64,000 nt of DNA. It comes from Paraburkholderia fynbosensis (lineage in GTDB: Bacteria > Pseudomonadota > Gammaproteobacteria > Burkholderiales > Burkholderiaceae). Below are positions 7,663 to 16,568 of the stretch, in pieces (the first letter of the stretch is position 1; each line of letters begins with the position of its first letter). The notes under the pieces were generated by a model. That model was not told where the DNA came from, searched no databases, and saw nothing but the letters and a program-made list of their open reading frames with translations. A program made the translations under genes and the position numbers. Where the stretch lies: positions 248,001 to 312,000 of the forward strand of contig NZ_CADIKI010000002.1 of assembly GCF_902859935.1 (NCBI RefSeq), in the 5' to 3' direction.

Positions 7663-8372
7663 CGGCGGGAGCAAATGGGGGCGCGTTGACAAGCAACTAC
7701 GCGTTGATCTGCGATTGCGACGGCGTGCTGATCGACAGCGAAGCCGTCGCGGCGCGCATGCTGGTGCACGAACTCGAAGCGCGCTGGCCCGATGCCGACG
7801 TCGAACCGGTGGTGCTGCCGCTGCTCGGACTGCGAATCGAGAAGGTGTTGCAGAGCACGGCGGCGCAACTCGGCAAAAGCCTTGGCGTTGCCGAGATCGA
7901 CGCGATCCGCCGCGCGGTGGAAGCCGCCGCGATCGAAGCGCCGGCGGTCGAAGGCATCGAGGCTGCGCTCGCCCAGGTGCCGCTCGTCAAGGGCTGCGCG
8001 AGCAACAGCTTCCGGCCTTACGTGCAAACCGTGCTGACGCGCACGGGTCTCGTGCGCTTTTTCGGCGAGCGGCTGTTCTGCGCCGACGCGGTGCCGAATC
8101 CGAAGCCCGCCCCCGACGTCTATCTGGCGGCGGCGCGCGGACTCGGGCTCGCGCCTTGCGCGTGCCTCGTGGTCGAGGACAGCGTGACGGGCGTGACGGC
8201 GGCGAGCGCGGCGGGCATGACGGTGCTCGGTTTCATCGGCGGAGGTCATGCGAGCGACGCGCAGATCGACAAGCTGCATGCGGCGGGCGCGCGCCACGTA
8301 TTTGACGACATGCGGCAGTTGCCGGACATCGTCGCGCAATGGACGCTGAGCGTGACGGCGGCGGCGCCCTGA
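7659..8372 (+). CDS. HAD-superfamily hydrolase within the polyol operon
   Basis: This 237-residue haloacid-dehalogenase-like hydrolase (subfamily IA) is likely a sugar- or polyol-phosphate phosphatase. Motif I is DCDGVLIDS at about residues 18-26, motif II is the CASNS segment, motif III is PKPAPDVYL, and motif IV is VVEDSVTGV. It starts by ATGA overlap with the permease gene and lies between permease and ATPase genes. That position suggests a role in removing phosphorylated polyol by-products, but this is inference. Confidence 0.82.
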   Translation: MTAGANGGALTSNYALICDCDGVLIDSEAVAARMLVHELEARWPDADVEPVVLPLLGLRIEKVLQSTAAQLGKSLGVAEIDAIRRAVEAAAIEAPAVEGIEAALAQVPLVKGCASNSFRPYVQTVLTRTGLVRFFGERLFCADAVPNPKPAPDVYLAAARGLGLAPCACLVVEDSVTGVTAASAAGMTVLGFIGGGHASDAQIDKLHAAGARHVFDDMRQLPDIVAQWTLSVTAAAP

Positions 8373-8481
8373 GCGAAAGCCCGGATCACGGCGGCCAATG
8401 GTGAGCGGTCAAGGGTCGACGGGCAGGCATCGAACGCACACTGCAACACAGAGCACACACAGCATTACACGGAGACACATC

Positions 8482-9591
8482 ATGGCAAGCGTAACTCTGC
8501 GCAACATCAGAAAGGCCTACGACGACAACGAAGTGATGCGCGACATCAACCTCGACATCGCCGACGGCGAGTTCGTCGTGTTCGTGGGCCCGAGCGGCTG
8601 CGGTAAATCGACCTTGATGCGGATGATCGCCGGTCTCGAAGACATCAGCGGCGGCGACCTGACCATCGACGGCATGCGCGTGAACGACGTGCAGCCCGCC
8701 AAGCGCGGCATCGCGATGGTGTTCCAGTCGTACGCGCTGTATCCGCACATGACGCTATACGACAACATGGCGTTCGGCCTGAAGCTCGCCGGCACCAAGA
8801 AGCCCGAGATCGACGCGGCCGTGCGCAACGCCGCGAAGATCCTCCACATCGACCATCTGCTCGATCGCAAGCCGAAGCAGTTGTCCGGCGGCCAGCGCCA
8901 GCGCGTGGCGATCGGCCGCGCGATCACGCGCAAGCCGAAGGTGTTCCTGTTCGACGAACCGCTGTCGAACCTCGACGCCGCGTTGCGCGTGAAAATGCGC
9001 CTCGAATTCGCGCGTCTGCACGACGAGCTGAAGACCACGATGATCTACGTGACGCACGATCAGGTCGAAGCGATGACGCTGGCCGACAAGATCGTCGTGC
9101 TGTCGGCGGGCAATCTCGAACAGGTCGGCAGCCCGACCATGCTGTATCACGCGCCCGCCAACCGCTTCGTCGCGGGCTTCATCGGCTCGCCGAAGATGAA
9201 CTTCATGGAAGGTGTCGTGCAGTCGGTCACCCACGACGGGGTCACGGTGCACTACGAAACCGGCGAGACGCAACGCGTCGCGGTGGAACCGGGCTCAGTC
9301 AAGCAGGGCGACAAGGTGACGGTCGGCATCCGCCCCGAACACCTGCACGTGGGCATGACCGACGACGGCATCTCGGCCCGCACGATGGCCGTCGAATCGC
9401 TCGGCGACGCGGCGTATCTGTATGCGGAATCGAGCGTCGCGCCGGACGGACTGATCGCGCGGATTCCGCCGCTCGAACGGCACGCAAAGGGCGAAGTGCA
9501 AAAGCTCGGCGCCACGCCCGAGCACTGCCATCTGTTCGACAGCGAAGGCAAAGCATTCCAGCGTAAGATCGTTGAAGTGCTGGCCGCGTGA
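8482..9591 (+). CDS. smoK: Polyol ABC transporter ATP-binding protein SmoK
   Basis: This 369-residue MalK/UgpC-type ATPase energises the SmoEFG importer. Walker A GPSGCGKST is at 36-44, signature LSGGQ at 134-138, and Walker B VFLFDEP at 154-160. A C-terminal TOBE-like regulatory region begins near residue 240. The ATG at 8482 follows a GGAGA site; the longer frame upstream has no ribosome site. It closes the transporter part of the operon, 109 bp after the phosphatase gene. Confidence 0.9.
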   Translation: MASVTLRNIRKAYDDNEVMRDINLDIADGEFVVFVGPSGCGKSTLMRMIAGLEDISGGDLTIDGMRVNDVQPAKRGIAMVFQSYALYPHMTLYDNMAFGLKLAGTKKPEIDAAVRNAAKILHIDHLLDRKPKQLSGGQRQRVAIGRAITRKPKVFLFDEPLSNLDAALRVKMRLEFARLHDELKTTMIYVTHDQVEAMTLADKIVVLSAGNLEQVGSPTMLYHAPANRFVAGFIGSPKMNFMEGVVQSVTHDGVTVHYETGETQRVAVEPGSVKQGDKVTVGIRPEHLHVGMTDDGISARTMAVESLGDAAYLYAESSVAPDGLIARIPPLERHAKGEVQKLGATPEHCHLFDSEGKAFQRKIVEVLAA

Positions 9592-9649
9592 CGCGATGGA
9601 AAGCGGCGGGCGCGCCGCTTTCCTTTCCACCACGCTGCGGGGAACGCTC

Positions 9650-9946
9650 ATGTCCGCCTACGTCGTCATCACGCGCGAGAAAACGCTCGACCCTGCGAAG
9701 GTGGAAGCATACAAACAGGTCGCGCCGGCCACCTTCGACCAGCGGCCGGTCGTGATGCTGGCGAGCCATGGGCGTAGGGAAGTGCTGGAGGGGCCCGCGC
9801 TCGAAGACATCCTCATTCTCGAATTCACCGGCTACGACGAAGCACTCGCGTGGTATCGCAGTCCCGCGTATCAGGCGCTCAGCGAAACGCGGCTGCAGGG
9901 CGGCGATTACCGGATCATCGTCACCGAAGGTTTGCCGCAGATCTAG
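9650..9946 (+). CDS. DUF1330 family protein
   Basis: This 98-residue small dimeric alpha/beta-barrel-like protein is of the DUF1330 family and has no established reaction. The typical segments are YVVITREKTLDP at the N-terminus and a central EFTGYDEALAWYRSPAYQ. I chose the ATG at 9650, preceded by GGGGAA. It follows the ATPase gene after 58 bp and is probably the last gene of the plus-strand polyol operon, convergent with the regulator gene. Confidence 0.8.
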   Translation: MSAYVVITREKTLDPAKVEAYKQVAPATFDQRPVVMLASHGRREVLEGPALEDILILEFTGYDEALAWYRSPAYQALSETRLQGGDYRIIVTEGLPQI

Positions 9947-9971
9947 CGCCTCGGTGCGCTTGCCGCCAGCG

Positions 9972-10919
9972 TCATGCTTCCAACGCGGCGCGCGCGCACA
10001 ACTCGTCGGTCACCAGTCCCGACAACCAGCCGCCCTTGAGCACCGCGATCAGCGCTTCACGCTTGCGCTGGCCGCCGGCGAAACCAATCGTCGGCCGATG
10101 CGGCGGCGTATCGAGCGCGATGCTCGTCACACGCCGGCCGGTGGGCGATTCGACATGCGCGCCGGCCGCGTCGATTGGCAGTCCGAGCATTTCGGCCACG
10201 GCGCCGTTGTGCATCAATTCCTTCACTTCCGCCGACGTGATGAAGCCGTCTTCATGCAGCGGACATTTCGGCCCGATATTGCCGATCCCGACGAACGCGA
10301 CATCGGCCTGCGCCGAGAGCGACTCGACGATCCGGTACAGCCGGTGATTGCACCACTGCGCACGCTCGGCCTCGCTATCGGCAAGCAGCGGCGCGGGCAG
10401 CAGAAAATACTTGCCGCCCGTCTTTTCCGAAATGTGCAGCGCGACGTCGTAGCGGTTCGAGGAGCCGTCCTGCGCGATCGCCCCGACCATCGACACCAGC
10501 CGATGCTGCGGACGGTCCAGCTGGGCGATCTGATCGACCGCGGCCTTCAGCGTGCGGCCGCTGCTCACCGCGACCACCATCGGTTTTTCGGCGCCGAGAT
10601 AGCGCTCCATCACCTGCGCGCCGGCCACCGCCAGCTTGCGGTCGACTTCGTCGCTCGTGTCGCCGTCGATCGGCACCACTTCGCACATGCTCAGGCCGTA
10701 GCGCTTCGACAGTTGATCGGCGAGCGACAGACAGTCGGCCAGTTTGTGATCGACGCGCACGCGAATCAGATTCTTTTCCACCGCGAAGGCGACGAGCCGT
10801 TGCGCGACCGGACGTGAGACCTGCAGCTTCTCGGCGATTTCGTTCTGGGTATTGCCTGCGACGTAGTAGAGCCACGCGGCGCGGGTAGCAAGGTCTAGTT
10901 TTTCTGAGGACTTGGGCAC
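9972..10919 (-). CDS. SorC/DeoR-type sugar-binding transcriptional regulator
   Basis: This is a SorC-family regulator with an N-terminal helix-turn-helix (NTQNEIAEKLQVSRPVAQRLV) and a C-terminal sugar-phosphate-isomerase-like effector domain containing AVSSGRT, VSMVGAIAQ and FVGIGNIG. The frame can start at GTG 10979 or GTG 10919; I prefer 10919 (315 residues, beginning PKSSEKLDLATR), although neither has a strong ribosome site. It lies on the minus strand downstream of xylB and is probably cotranscribed with it. SorC members such as SmoC control polyol operons, so it is the likely binder of the two shared operators at 3386-3417 and 14112-14143. Confidence 0.83.
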   Translation of the reverse strand: MPKSSEKLDLATRAAWLYYVAGNTQNEIAEKLQVSRPVAQRLVAFAVEKNLIRVRVDHKLADCLSLADQLSKRYGLSMCEVVPIDGDTSDEVDRKLAVAGAQVMERYLGAEKPMVVAVSSGRTLKAAVDQIAQLDRPQHRLVSMVGAIAQDGSSNRYDVALHISEKTGGKYFLLPAPLLADSEAERAQWCNHRLYRIVESLSAQADVAFVGIGNIGPKCPLHEDGFITSAEVKELMHNGAVAEMLGLPIDAAGAHVESPTGRRVTSIALDTPPHRPTIGFAGGQRKREALIAVLKGGWLSGLVTDELCARAALEA

Positions 10920-11000
10920 GGTAACGGCTCGCTTGAAGTGCGCCGATGATAGCAGCCGGCCGGCGCCGCTCAGCGCCACCCGGCCGTGGCTGCCGCCAGT

Positions 11001-12482
11001 TCAGGCGAGCGGCGCGCGCGCCGGGTCGAACAGCGGCCGCACGTGACGATATAGCGCGCGGTACGCTTCGAGCCGCGTGCGCAGTTCGGCATGGCGGCGC
11101 GGATTCGGCGTGAACTCCTTTTCGATCGGCGGCTTGCTCAGCACGGTGGCCGGATCTCCGCCGGCGGCCAGCCAGCCGAGCCGCGCCGCGCCGAGCGCCG
11201 CACCGGTTTCGCCGCCGCCGTGCTTGCGCGTCGCGGTGTCGAGTGCATCGGCCAGCAACTGCGCCCAGTAGTCGCTGCGCGCGCCGCCGCCGAGCAGCGA
11301 CAGCGCTTTCGCCTCGGTGCCGGCCGCGCGCAACGCGTCGAGCCCGTCGGTGAGCGCGAGCGTCACGCCTTCGAGCACCGCATAGCCGAGCAGCGCGCGA
11401 TCGGTCGCGTGATTCATGCCGAAGAACACGCCTTGCGCATACGGGTCGTTGTGCGGCGTGCGTTCACCCGATAAATACGGCAGGAACAGCGGCGCGGTGC
11501 TCAGCGCGTCGGCGGGCAGCGCCTCGATTTCGGCGAGCAGGGTGGGCTCGTCGGTCGAGGTGAGCTTGCAGACCCAGCGCAGACAACTCGCCGCCGACAA
11601 CACCACGCTCATCTGATGCCAGCGATCGGGAATCGCATGACAGAACGCGTGCACGGCAGATGCCGGGTTCGGCCGGAAACTGTCGCCGACCACGCACAGC
11701 ACGCCCGACGTGCCGAGCGACACGAAGCCGTCGCCCGGTTGCGTCGCGCCGATGCCGATCGCGCTGGTGGCGTTGTCGCCGCCGCCCGCCGCGACGATCA
11801 CGCCGTCGCTCAGGCCGAATTCGCGCGCGACCGACGGCAGCAGCGTGCCGGACGGCGCGCTGCCTTCGGCGAGGCTCGGCATCTGCGCCCGCGTCATGTT
11901 GCAGGCGGCGAGCAACGAGTCCGACCAGTCGCGCTTGGCGACATCGAGCCACAACGTGCCGGCCGCATCCGACGGGTCGGACACCTTGCCGCCCGTCAGT
12001 TGCAGGCGCAGATAGTCCTTCGGCAGCAGCACGCAGGCGGTCCGCGCGAAAATCTCCGGCTCATGGCGCGCGACCCACAGCAGCTTCGGCGCGGTGAAAC
12101 CCGGCATCGCCAGGTTGCCCGCCACGCCATGCAGATCCGGCGCACGCGCGGTCAGTTCCGCGCACTCTTTGTCGCTGCGCATGTCGTTCCACAGAATCGC
12201 GGGCCGCAGCACGCGGTCCTCGGCATCGAGCAGCACCGCGCCGTGCATCTGTCCCGAGAGACCGATGCCGCGAATCTGCGCGAACTCGTCGGGATGGCGC
12301 TCGCGCAACGCGGCGAGCGCCGAGCGCGTACCCGTCCACCAGTCCTCGGGATTCTGCTCGGCCCAGCGCTGATGCGGACGCGAAACGGTAAAGGGGGAGC
12401 CTGCAGTGCCGATCACGCGTCCATCGGAGGCGAGCAGCAGAACTTTCACTTCGGACGTGCCGAGGTCGATGCCGAGATACAT
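11001..12482 (-). CDS. xylB: Xylulokinase
   Basis: This is a 493-residue FGGY-family kinase that phosphorylates D-xylulose to D-xylulose 5-phosphate. It begins MYLGIDLGTSEVKVLL, the first phosphate-binding loop, and has the xylulokinase-typical GLSGQMHGAVLLD, ILWNDMRSD, GGGDNATSAIGIG and YLSGERTPHNDP segments. The C-terminal ATP-binding loop is LLGGGARSDYWAQLLAD. It lies 118 bp downstream of the dehydrogenase gene that would supply xylulose and upstream of the regulator gene, which gives a dalD-xylB-regulator order. Confidence 0.9.
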   Translation of the reverse strand: MYLGIDLGTSEVKVLLLASDGRVIGTAGSPFTVSRPHQRWAEQNPEDWWTGTRSALAALRERHPDEFAQIRGIGLSGQMHGAVLLDAEDRVLRPAILWNDMRSDKECAELTARAPDLHGVAGNLAMPGFTAPKLLWVARHEPEIFARTACVLLPKDYLRLQLTGGKVSDPSDAAGTLWLDVAKRDWSDSLLAACNMTRAQMPSLAEGSAPSGTLLPSVAREFGLSDGVIVAAGGGDNATSAIGIGATQPGDGFVSLGTSGVLCVVGDSFRPNPASAVHAFCHAIPDRWHQMSVVLSAASCLRWVCKLTSTDEPTLLAEIEALPADALSTAPLFLPYLSGERTPHNDPYAQGVFFGMNHATDRALLGYAVLEGVTLALTDGLDALRAAGTEAKALSLLGGGARSDYWAQLLADALDTATRKHGGGETGAALGAARLGWLAAGGDPATVLSKPPIEKEFTPNPRRHAELRTRLEAYRALYRHVRPLFDPARAPLA

Positions 12483-12600
12483 GGGCGCGAAACCTTCGTC
12501 GTTAGGGATGCGCTACTTTAGCCGCACATGACGCGCGCTGCCATGCGCATTAAGCCTGGCACCGCGCGTGAGTGGTTCGAAACGGGGCGCACTTGAGTGC

Positions 12601-14010
12601 TTAAACCGCGCCGCGTCGGGCGAGCCAGACATCGACGCGCGCGAGCGCTCCCGCGAGCGCCGATTCCAGTTCCGGCGTCTGCGCCATGCTGCCCCACAGC
12701 AGCCGGTCGGCGGCGAATGCCTGCAACGGGTCGGGCGCCGCGAAGAAGCCGTGTGCGACGCCCTCGTCCATCACGCCGTCCTGATACGCATACGGCAGCT
12801 TGCCCGCGTGCCAGCGTTCGAGAAAGCGGAAGAACAGCGCGGGCAGCATCGCCGTCGCGGCAGGCGTGACGCCCCGTTCGAAACACTCGGACAGCGTCGG
12901 CGCGATGAAGCCGGGCAGCTTCGAAAAGCCGTCGGCCGCGACGCGCTGATTGGTGTCCTGGATATACGGATTGCTGAAGCGTTCGAGCACCACGTCGCGA
13001 TAGCGTGCGAGATCGAGCGGGCTCGGCGAGAGGCACGGGATCACGTCTTCGGTCACGTAGTCGAACGCGAACTGGCGAATGTCGGCGTCGAGCGTGCCTT
13101 CGTGAATGTAGTTCAGCCCGACCAAGGTGCCCGCCCACGCGATGCAGCTATGCGGCGCGTTGAGAATGCGGATCTTCGCTTCCTCGTACGGCAGCACCGA
13201 ATCCACCAGTTCCGCGCCGACCTTTTCCCAGGCGGGGCGGCCCGCGATGAAGCGGTCTTCGATCACCCACTGGATGAACGCTTCGCCCATCACCGGGCAC
13301 GCGTCGTCGAAGCCGGTCGCGGCCTTCACGCGCTCGCGCACGTCCGGCGTCGGACGCGGCGTGATGCGGTCGACCATCGAGTTCGGGCAGGCGGTGTTGT
13401 CGTCGAACCATTGCGCGAGCCGGTCCGCGCCGCGTCGTTGGAGAAACTCGCTCATGCCCGCGTGAAAGCGCTCGCCGTTGCTGCGCAGGTTGTCGCAAGT
13501 CTGCAGCGTGACGGGACCCGCGCCGCGTTGCATGCGCGCGTCCAGAATTGCCGCCAGCGCGCCGTAGATGGTGGTGTGGCCGCCTTTCAGGTCGGCGGCG
13601 AGATCGGCGTTGCCGGTGTCGAGCCGGTCGTGTTCGTCGAGGTAATAGCCGCCTTCGGTGACCGTGAACGCAATGATCTTGCAGGCCGGATCGGCGCCCG
13701 CTTCGATCAGCGCGTCGAGGCTTTCGGTCCACGGCACCACGCGTTCGATCGAGCGGATCGTCTCGTAGACGCGCTCGCCTTGGGGCGTGACGGTTTCGAG
13801 CGTATAGACGCCGTCCTGCGCGGCGAGCGCTTCGAGCACCGCGTTCATGTCGCTGCGGATATTGCCGACTGTCAGCGACCAACGCTCGCCCGCGAGCTCC
13901 GCCTCGTTCAGCCGATGCAGATACCACGCTTGATGCGCGCGATGAAACGATCCCGCGCCGATGTGCAGGATCACGTGTGCGGCCGCGCCGCTGCCTTGCC
14001 CGGTGTCCAT
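12601..14010 (-). CDS. dalD: D-arabinitol 4-dehydrogenase / mannitol dehydrogenase family
   Basis: This 469-residue polyol-specific long-chain dehydrogenase oxidises D-arabinitol to D-xylulose and/or D-mannitol to D-fructose with NAD. The N-terminal [17 protein letters not shown] is the cofactor region. The catalytic K-x4-N-x2-H signature is Lys279, Asn284, His287 (KIRILNAPH). Linkage to xylulokinase favours the arabinitol activity. The ATG at 14010 has a GGAGAC site that is directly joined to a palindromic repeat (14024-14065). Transcription probably starts at promoter-operator B. Confidence 0.84.
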   Translation of the reverse strand: MDTGQGSGAAAHVILHIGAGSFHRAHQAWYLHRLNEAELAGERWSLTVGNIRSDMNAVLEALAAQDGVYTLETVTPQGERVYETIRSIERVVPWTESLDALIEAGADPACKIIAFTVTEGGYYLDEHDRLDTGNADLAADLKGGHTTIYGALAAILDARMQRGAGPVTLQTCDNLRSNGERFHAGMSEFLQRRGADRLAQWFDDNTACPNSMVDRITPRPTPDVRERVKAATGFDDACPVMGEAFIQWVIEDRFIAGRPAWEKVGAELVDSVLPYEEAKIRILNAPHSCIAWAGTLVGLNYIHEGTLDADIRQFAFDYVTEDVIPCLSPSPLDLARYRDVVLERFSNPYIQDTNQRVAADGFSKLPGFIAPTLSECFERGVTPAATAMLPALFFRFLERWHAGKLPYAYQDGVMDEGVAHGFFAAPDPLQAFAADRLLWGSMAQTPELESALAGALARVDVWLARRGAV

Positions 14011-14023
14011 GTGCGTCTCCTAT

Positions 14024-14065
14024 GTCGACCGGAGTTGGCGCTTTAGCGTCTACTCCGGTCCCATG
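14024..14065 (-). repeat. REP-like palindrome abutting the dalD ribosome site
   Basis: The plus-strand sequence starts GTCGACCGGAGTTGGCGC, continues through TTTAGCGTC and ends TACTCCGGTCCCATG. The CGGAGT and ACTCCG arms form a stem around an inner GCGC-rich loop. Near-identical elements occur at 41923-41964 and 41974-42015. Both places lie immediately upstream of a minus-strand gene, with the ribosome site GGAGAC attached at the same offset. Confidence 0.85.
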
Positions 14066-14111
14066 ATGGTTGCTGTTTTCGCACCGCTCGAAGCGTGCGT
14101 TTTCTCTGATG

Positions 14112-14165
14112 GAGCATTTGCTCTGTGTGTGAGCGAATGATCGTACCCGGCGAAACGAAAGTCAA
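14112..14165 (-). promoter_or_regulatory. Polyol operon promoter-operator B
   Basis: On the minus strand TTGACT (14165-14160), a 17-bp spacer and GATCAT (14142-14137) form the promoter for the dalD-xylB genes. The 32-bp block 14143-14112 reads CGATCATTCGCTC, ACACACAGAG, CAAATGCTC. It matches promoter-operator A at 27 of 32 positions with the same distance to -35 and -10. It contains GAGCAAATGCTC, a palindrome-like half of the presumed regulator site. Confidence 0.72.
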
Positions 14166-14436
14166 GACGGCGTCAGCGGCTTTCTGTGGCGCAGCGCGGC
14201 GTGGCTGGGCTTGCCGGGTGACCGGCAAGGCGTCGCCGGGCGAGCGGCCGTGCCTCGCCGTGCGTTTTGCATTGCATCAAATTTGACCTTGGGAGCGTCG
14301 GGACTAACCCGAATGCAAAAAAGTATTGGTCTAGGGTCTCATTTTTAGTGGTGCCCGGCGCGGTTGCGGGCTACTTTTCGCTATACAAGACGAAGAGCAG
14401 CGGCGCCCCCGGCGGCCCGCTTCATGGAGACAGACA

Positions 14437-15417
14437 GTGCAACCCGATCTGGAAATCGTGGCCGTGCGCCGCGACGAATCGTTCAAGGTGTGGTCGCATG
14501 GCTATCCGTACCGAACGGTGCGCTGGCATTTTCATCCGGAATACGAAATTCATCTGATCGTCGCGACGACCGGCAAGATGTTCGTCGGCGATCACATCAG
14601 CAATTTCGCGCCCGGCAATCTGGTATTGATGGGCCCGAACCTGCCGCACAACTGGGTCAGCGACGTGCCCGAAGGCGAGACCATCGCGCAGCGCAACCTG
14701 GTCGTGCAGTTCGGTCAGGAGTTCGTGTCGGGCTGTCTCGACAGCTTTCCCGAGTGGCGCCAGGTCGAGGCGCTGCTGGCCGACTCGCGCCGCGGCGTGT
14801 CGTTCGGCGCACGCACCAGCGCGGCGATCCAGCCGCTGTTCATGGAGTTGCTGACGGCGCGCGGGTTGCGCCGTCTCGTGCTGTTCATGTCGATGTTGGA
14901 GATCCTGATGAATGCCGAGGATCGCGAGGCGCTCGCGAGTCCCGCCTATCAGGCCGACCCGACCGGCTTCGCGTCGACTCGTATCAATCACGTGCTGTCG
15001 TATATCGGCAAGAACCTCGCGAACGAGTTGCGCGAATCGGATCTGGCGCAGCTCGCCGGGCAGAGCGTCAGCGCGTTCTCGCGCTATTTCCGCCGCCATA
15101 CCGGCTTGCCGTTCGTGCAGTACGTGAACCGGATGCGCATCAATCTCGCGTGCCAGTTGCTCGCCGACGGCGAACTGAGCGTGACCGATATCTGCTTCAA
15201 GGCGGGTTTTAACAACCTGTCGAATTTCAACCGGCAGTTCCTCGCGGTGAAGGGCATGGCGCCGTCGAAGTTCCGCCGCTATCAGCAACTGAACGACGCG
15301 AGCCGCGACGCGTCCGAGGAAGCCGCGGCGCGCGGCGCGGGCATCGACGACGCGCCGGCCATCGTGCTCGCGCCGGGGCTGCCGCGCAACGTTGGCGCCG
15401 CCTATCCGATCACCTAG
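14437..15417 (+). CDS. AraC-family transcriptional regulator of the second sugar cluster
   Basis: This 326-residue regulator has an N-terminal cupin-like effector domain (WHFHPEYEIHLIV near residues 29-41, NLVLMGPNLPHNW) and a C-terminal double helix-turn-helix. The helices are seen as ESDLAQLAGQSVSAFSRYF and SVTDICFKAGFNNLSNFNRQF. The start is GTG at 14437 after ATGGAGAC. A long Ala-rich tail of about 40 residues follows the DNA-binding domain. It is codirectional with and directly upstream of the ribose-type ABC operon, so it is probably its activator. Confidence 0.86.
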   Translation: MQPDLEIVAVRRDESFKVWSHGYPYRTVRWHFHPEYEIHLIVATTGKMFVGDHISNFAPGNLVLMGPNLPHNWVSDVPEGETIAQRNLVVQFGQEFVSGCLDSFPEWRQVEALLADSRRGVSFGARTSAAIQPLFMELLTARGLRRLVLFMSMLEILMNAEDREALASPAYQADPTGFASTRINHVLSYIGKNLANELRESDLAQLAGQSVSAFSRYFRRHTGLPFVQYVNRMRINLACQLLADGELSVTDICFKAGFNNLSNFNRQFLAVKGMAPSKFRRYQQLNDASRDASEEAAARGAGIDDAPAIVLAPGLPRNVGAAYPIT

Positions 15418-15501
15418 CCAGCAGCAAGTGCGCGGCTGCATAGCCCGTCGCCGGGCGTTCAGCCGAAGCGTTTTACCTCAACCGCGTTTCAACACGTATC
15501 G

Positions 15502-15519
15502 CGCTGTGCGTACACAGCG
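15502..15519. promoter_or_regulatory. Inverted repeat upstream of the ribose-type binding protein
   Basis: CGCTGTG (15502-15508) and CACAGCG (15513-15519) are perfect 7-bp arms around CGTA, 37 bp before the binding-protein ATG. The position suits an operator or a leader hairpin of the second sugar operon. No regulator assignment can be made from the sequence. Confidence 0.35.
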
Positions 15520-15555
15520 TGAGGGACGTGCTCATTTTTAATAACGGAGACAACC

Positions 15556-16509
15556 ATGACGCAATCCCTTTCGAAGCAGGCCTCGTTGCAGATCCTCGCG
15601 CGTCGTTCAGCGGCGCTCGTGACGCTCGCATTCGGCCTGTCGCTGGTCGCCGCCCCGGCTGCGCAAGCCGCACCGCTGAAAATCGGCATGACGTTTCAGG
15701 AACTGAACAACCCGTACTTCGTGACCATGCAGAAGGCGTTGAACGACGCCGCCGCTTCGATCGGCGCAACGGTGGTCGTCACCGACGCGCATCACGACGT
15801 GAGCAAACAGGTCAGCGACGTCGAGGATATGCTGCAAAAGAAGATCGACATCCTGCTCGTGAATCCGACCGATTCGACCGGCATCCAGTCGGCGGTGACG
15901 TCGGCGAAGAAGGCGGGCGTGGTGGTCGTCGCGGTGGATGCGAATGCAAATGGCCCGGTCGATTCGTTCGTCGGCTCGAAGAACTATGACGCGGGCGTGA
16001 TGGCGTGCGAGTACCTCGCCAAGTCGATTGGCGGCAGCGGCGAAGTGGCGATTCTCGACGGCATTCCGGTCGTGCCGATTCTCGAACGCGTGCGCGGCTG
16101 CAAGGCGGCGCTCGCGAAAGCGCCGGGCGTCAAGCTCGTGGACACGCAGAACGGCAAGCAGGAACGTGCGACCGCGCTGTCCGTCACCGAGAACATGATT
16201 CAGGCGCATCCGAATCTGAAGGGCGTGTTTAGCGTCAACGACGGCGGGTCGATGGGCGCGCTGTCGGCGATCGAAGCGTCGGGTAAGGACATCAAGCTGA
16301 CCAGCGTCGACGGTGCGCCGGAAGCGATTGCCGCGATCCAGAAGCCGAACTCGAAGTTCGTCGAAACGTCCGCGCAGTTCCCGGCCGACCAGGTGCGTAT
16401 CGCGCTCGGCATCGCGCTCGCGAAGAAGTGGGGCGCCAATGTGCCGAAAGCGATTCCGGTCGACGTGAAGATGATCGACAAGAGCAATGCGAAGGGCTTC
16501 AGCTGGTAA
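15556..16509 (+). CDS. Ribose-type sugar ABC transporter substrate-binding protein
   Basis: This 317-residue periplasmic binding protein is of the RbsB/type-1 fold (family 4). The signal peptide runs through about residue 38 (LVAAPAAQA). The mature protein starts with [18 protein letters not shown], the ribose/galactose-binding pattern, and contains [12 protein letters not shown] and [13 protein letters not shown]. The ATG at 15556 follows GGAGAC. The ligand is uncertain: the downstream dehydrogenases and kinase point to a polyol or pentose rather than ribose itself. Confidence 0.86.
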   Translation: MTQSLSKQASLQILARRSAALVTLAFGLSLVAAPAAQAAPLKIGMTFQELNNPYFVTMQKALNDAAASIGATVVVTDAHHDVSKQVSDVEDMLQKKIDILLVNPTDSTGIQSAVTSAKKAGVVVVAVDANANGPVDSFVGSKNYDAGVMACEYLAKSIGGSGEVAILDGIPVVPILERVRGCKAALAKAPGVKLVDTQNGKQERATALSVTENMIQAHPNLKGVFSVNDGGSMGALSAIEASGKDIKLTSVDGAPEAIAAIQKPNSKFVETSAQFPADQVRIALGIALAKKWGANVPKAIPVDVKMIDKSNAKGFSW

Positions 16510-16568
16510 CGCGAACGCCCGTTGCCGCACGCATTGAAGCGCGGCGACGGGCGGCACAGGAGCGCCCG

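Noticed and set aside
14267..14436. Small plus-strand frame before the AraC gene
   Set aside because: It continues into the regulator in a wrong frame and has no ribosome site.
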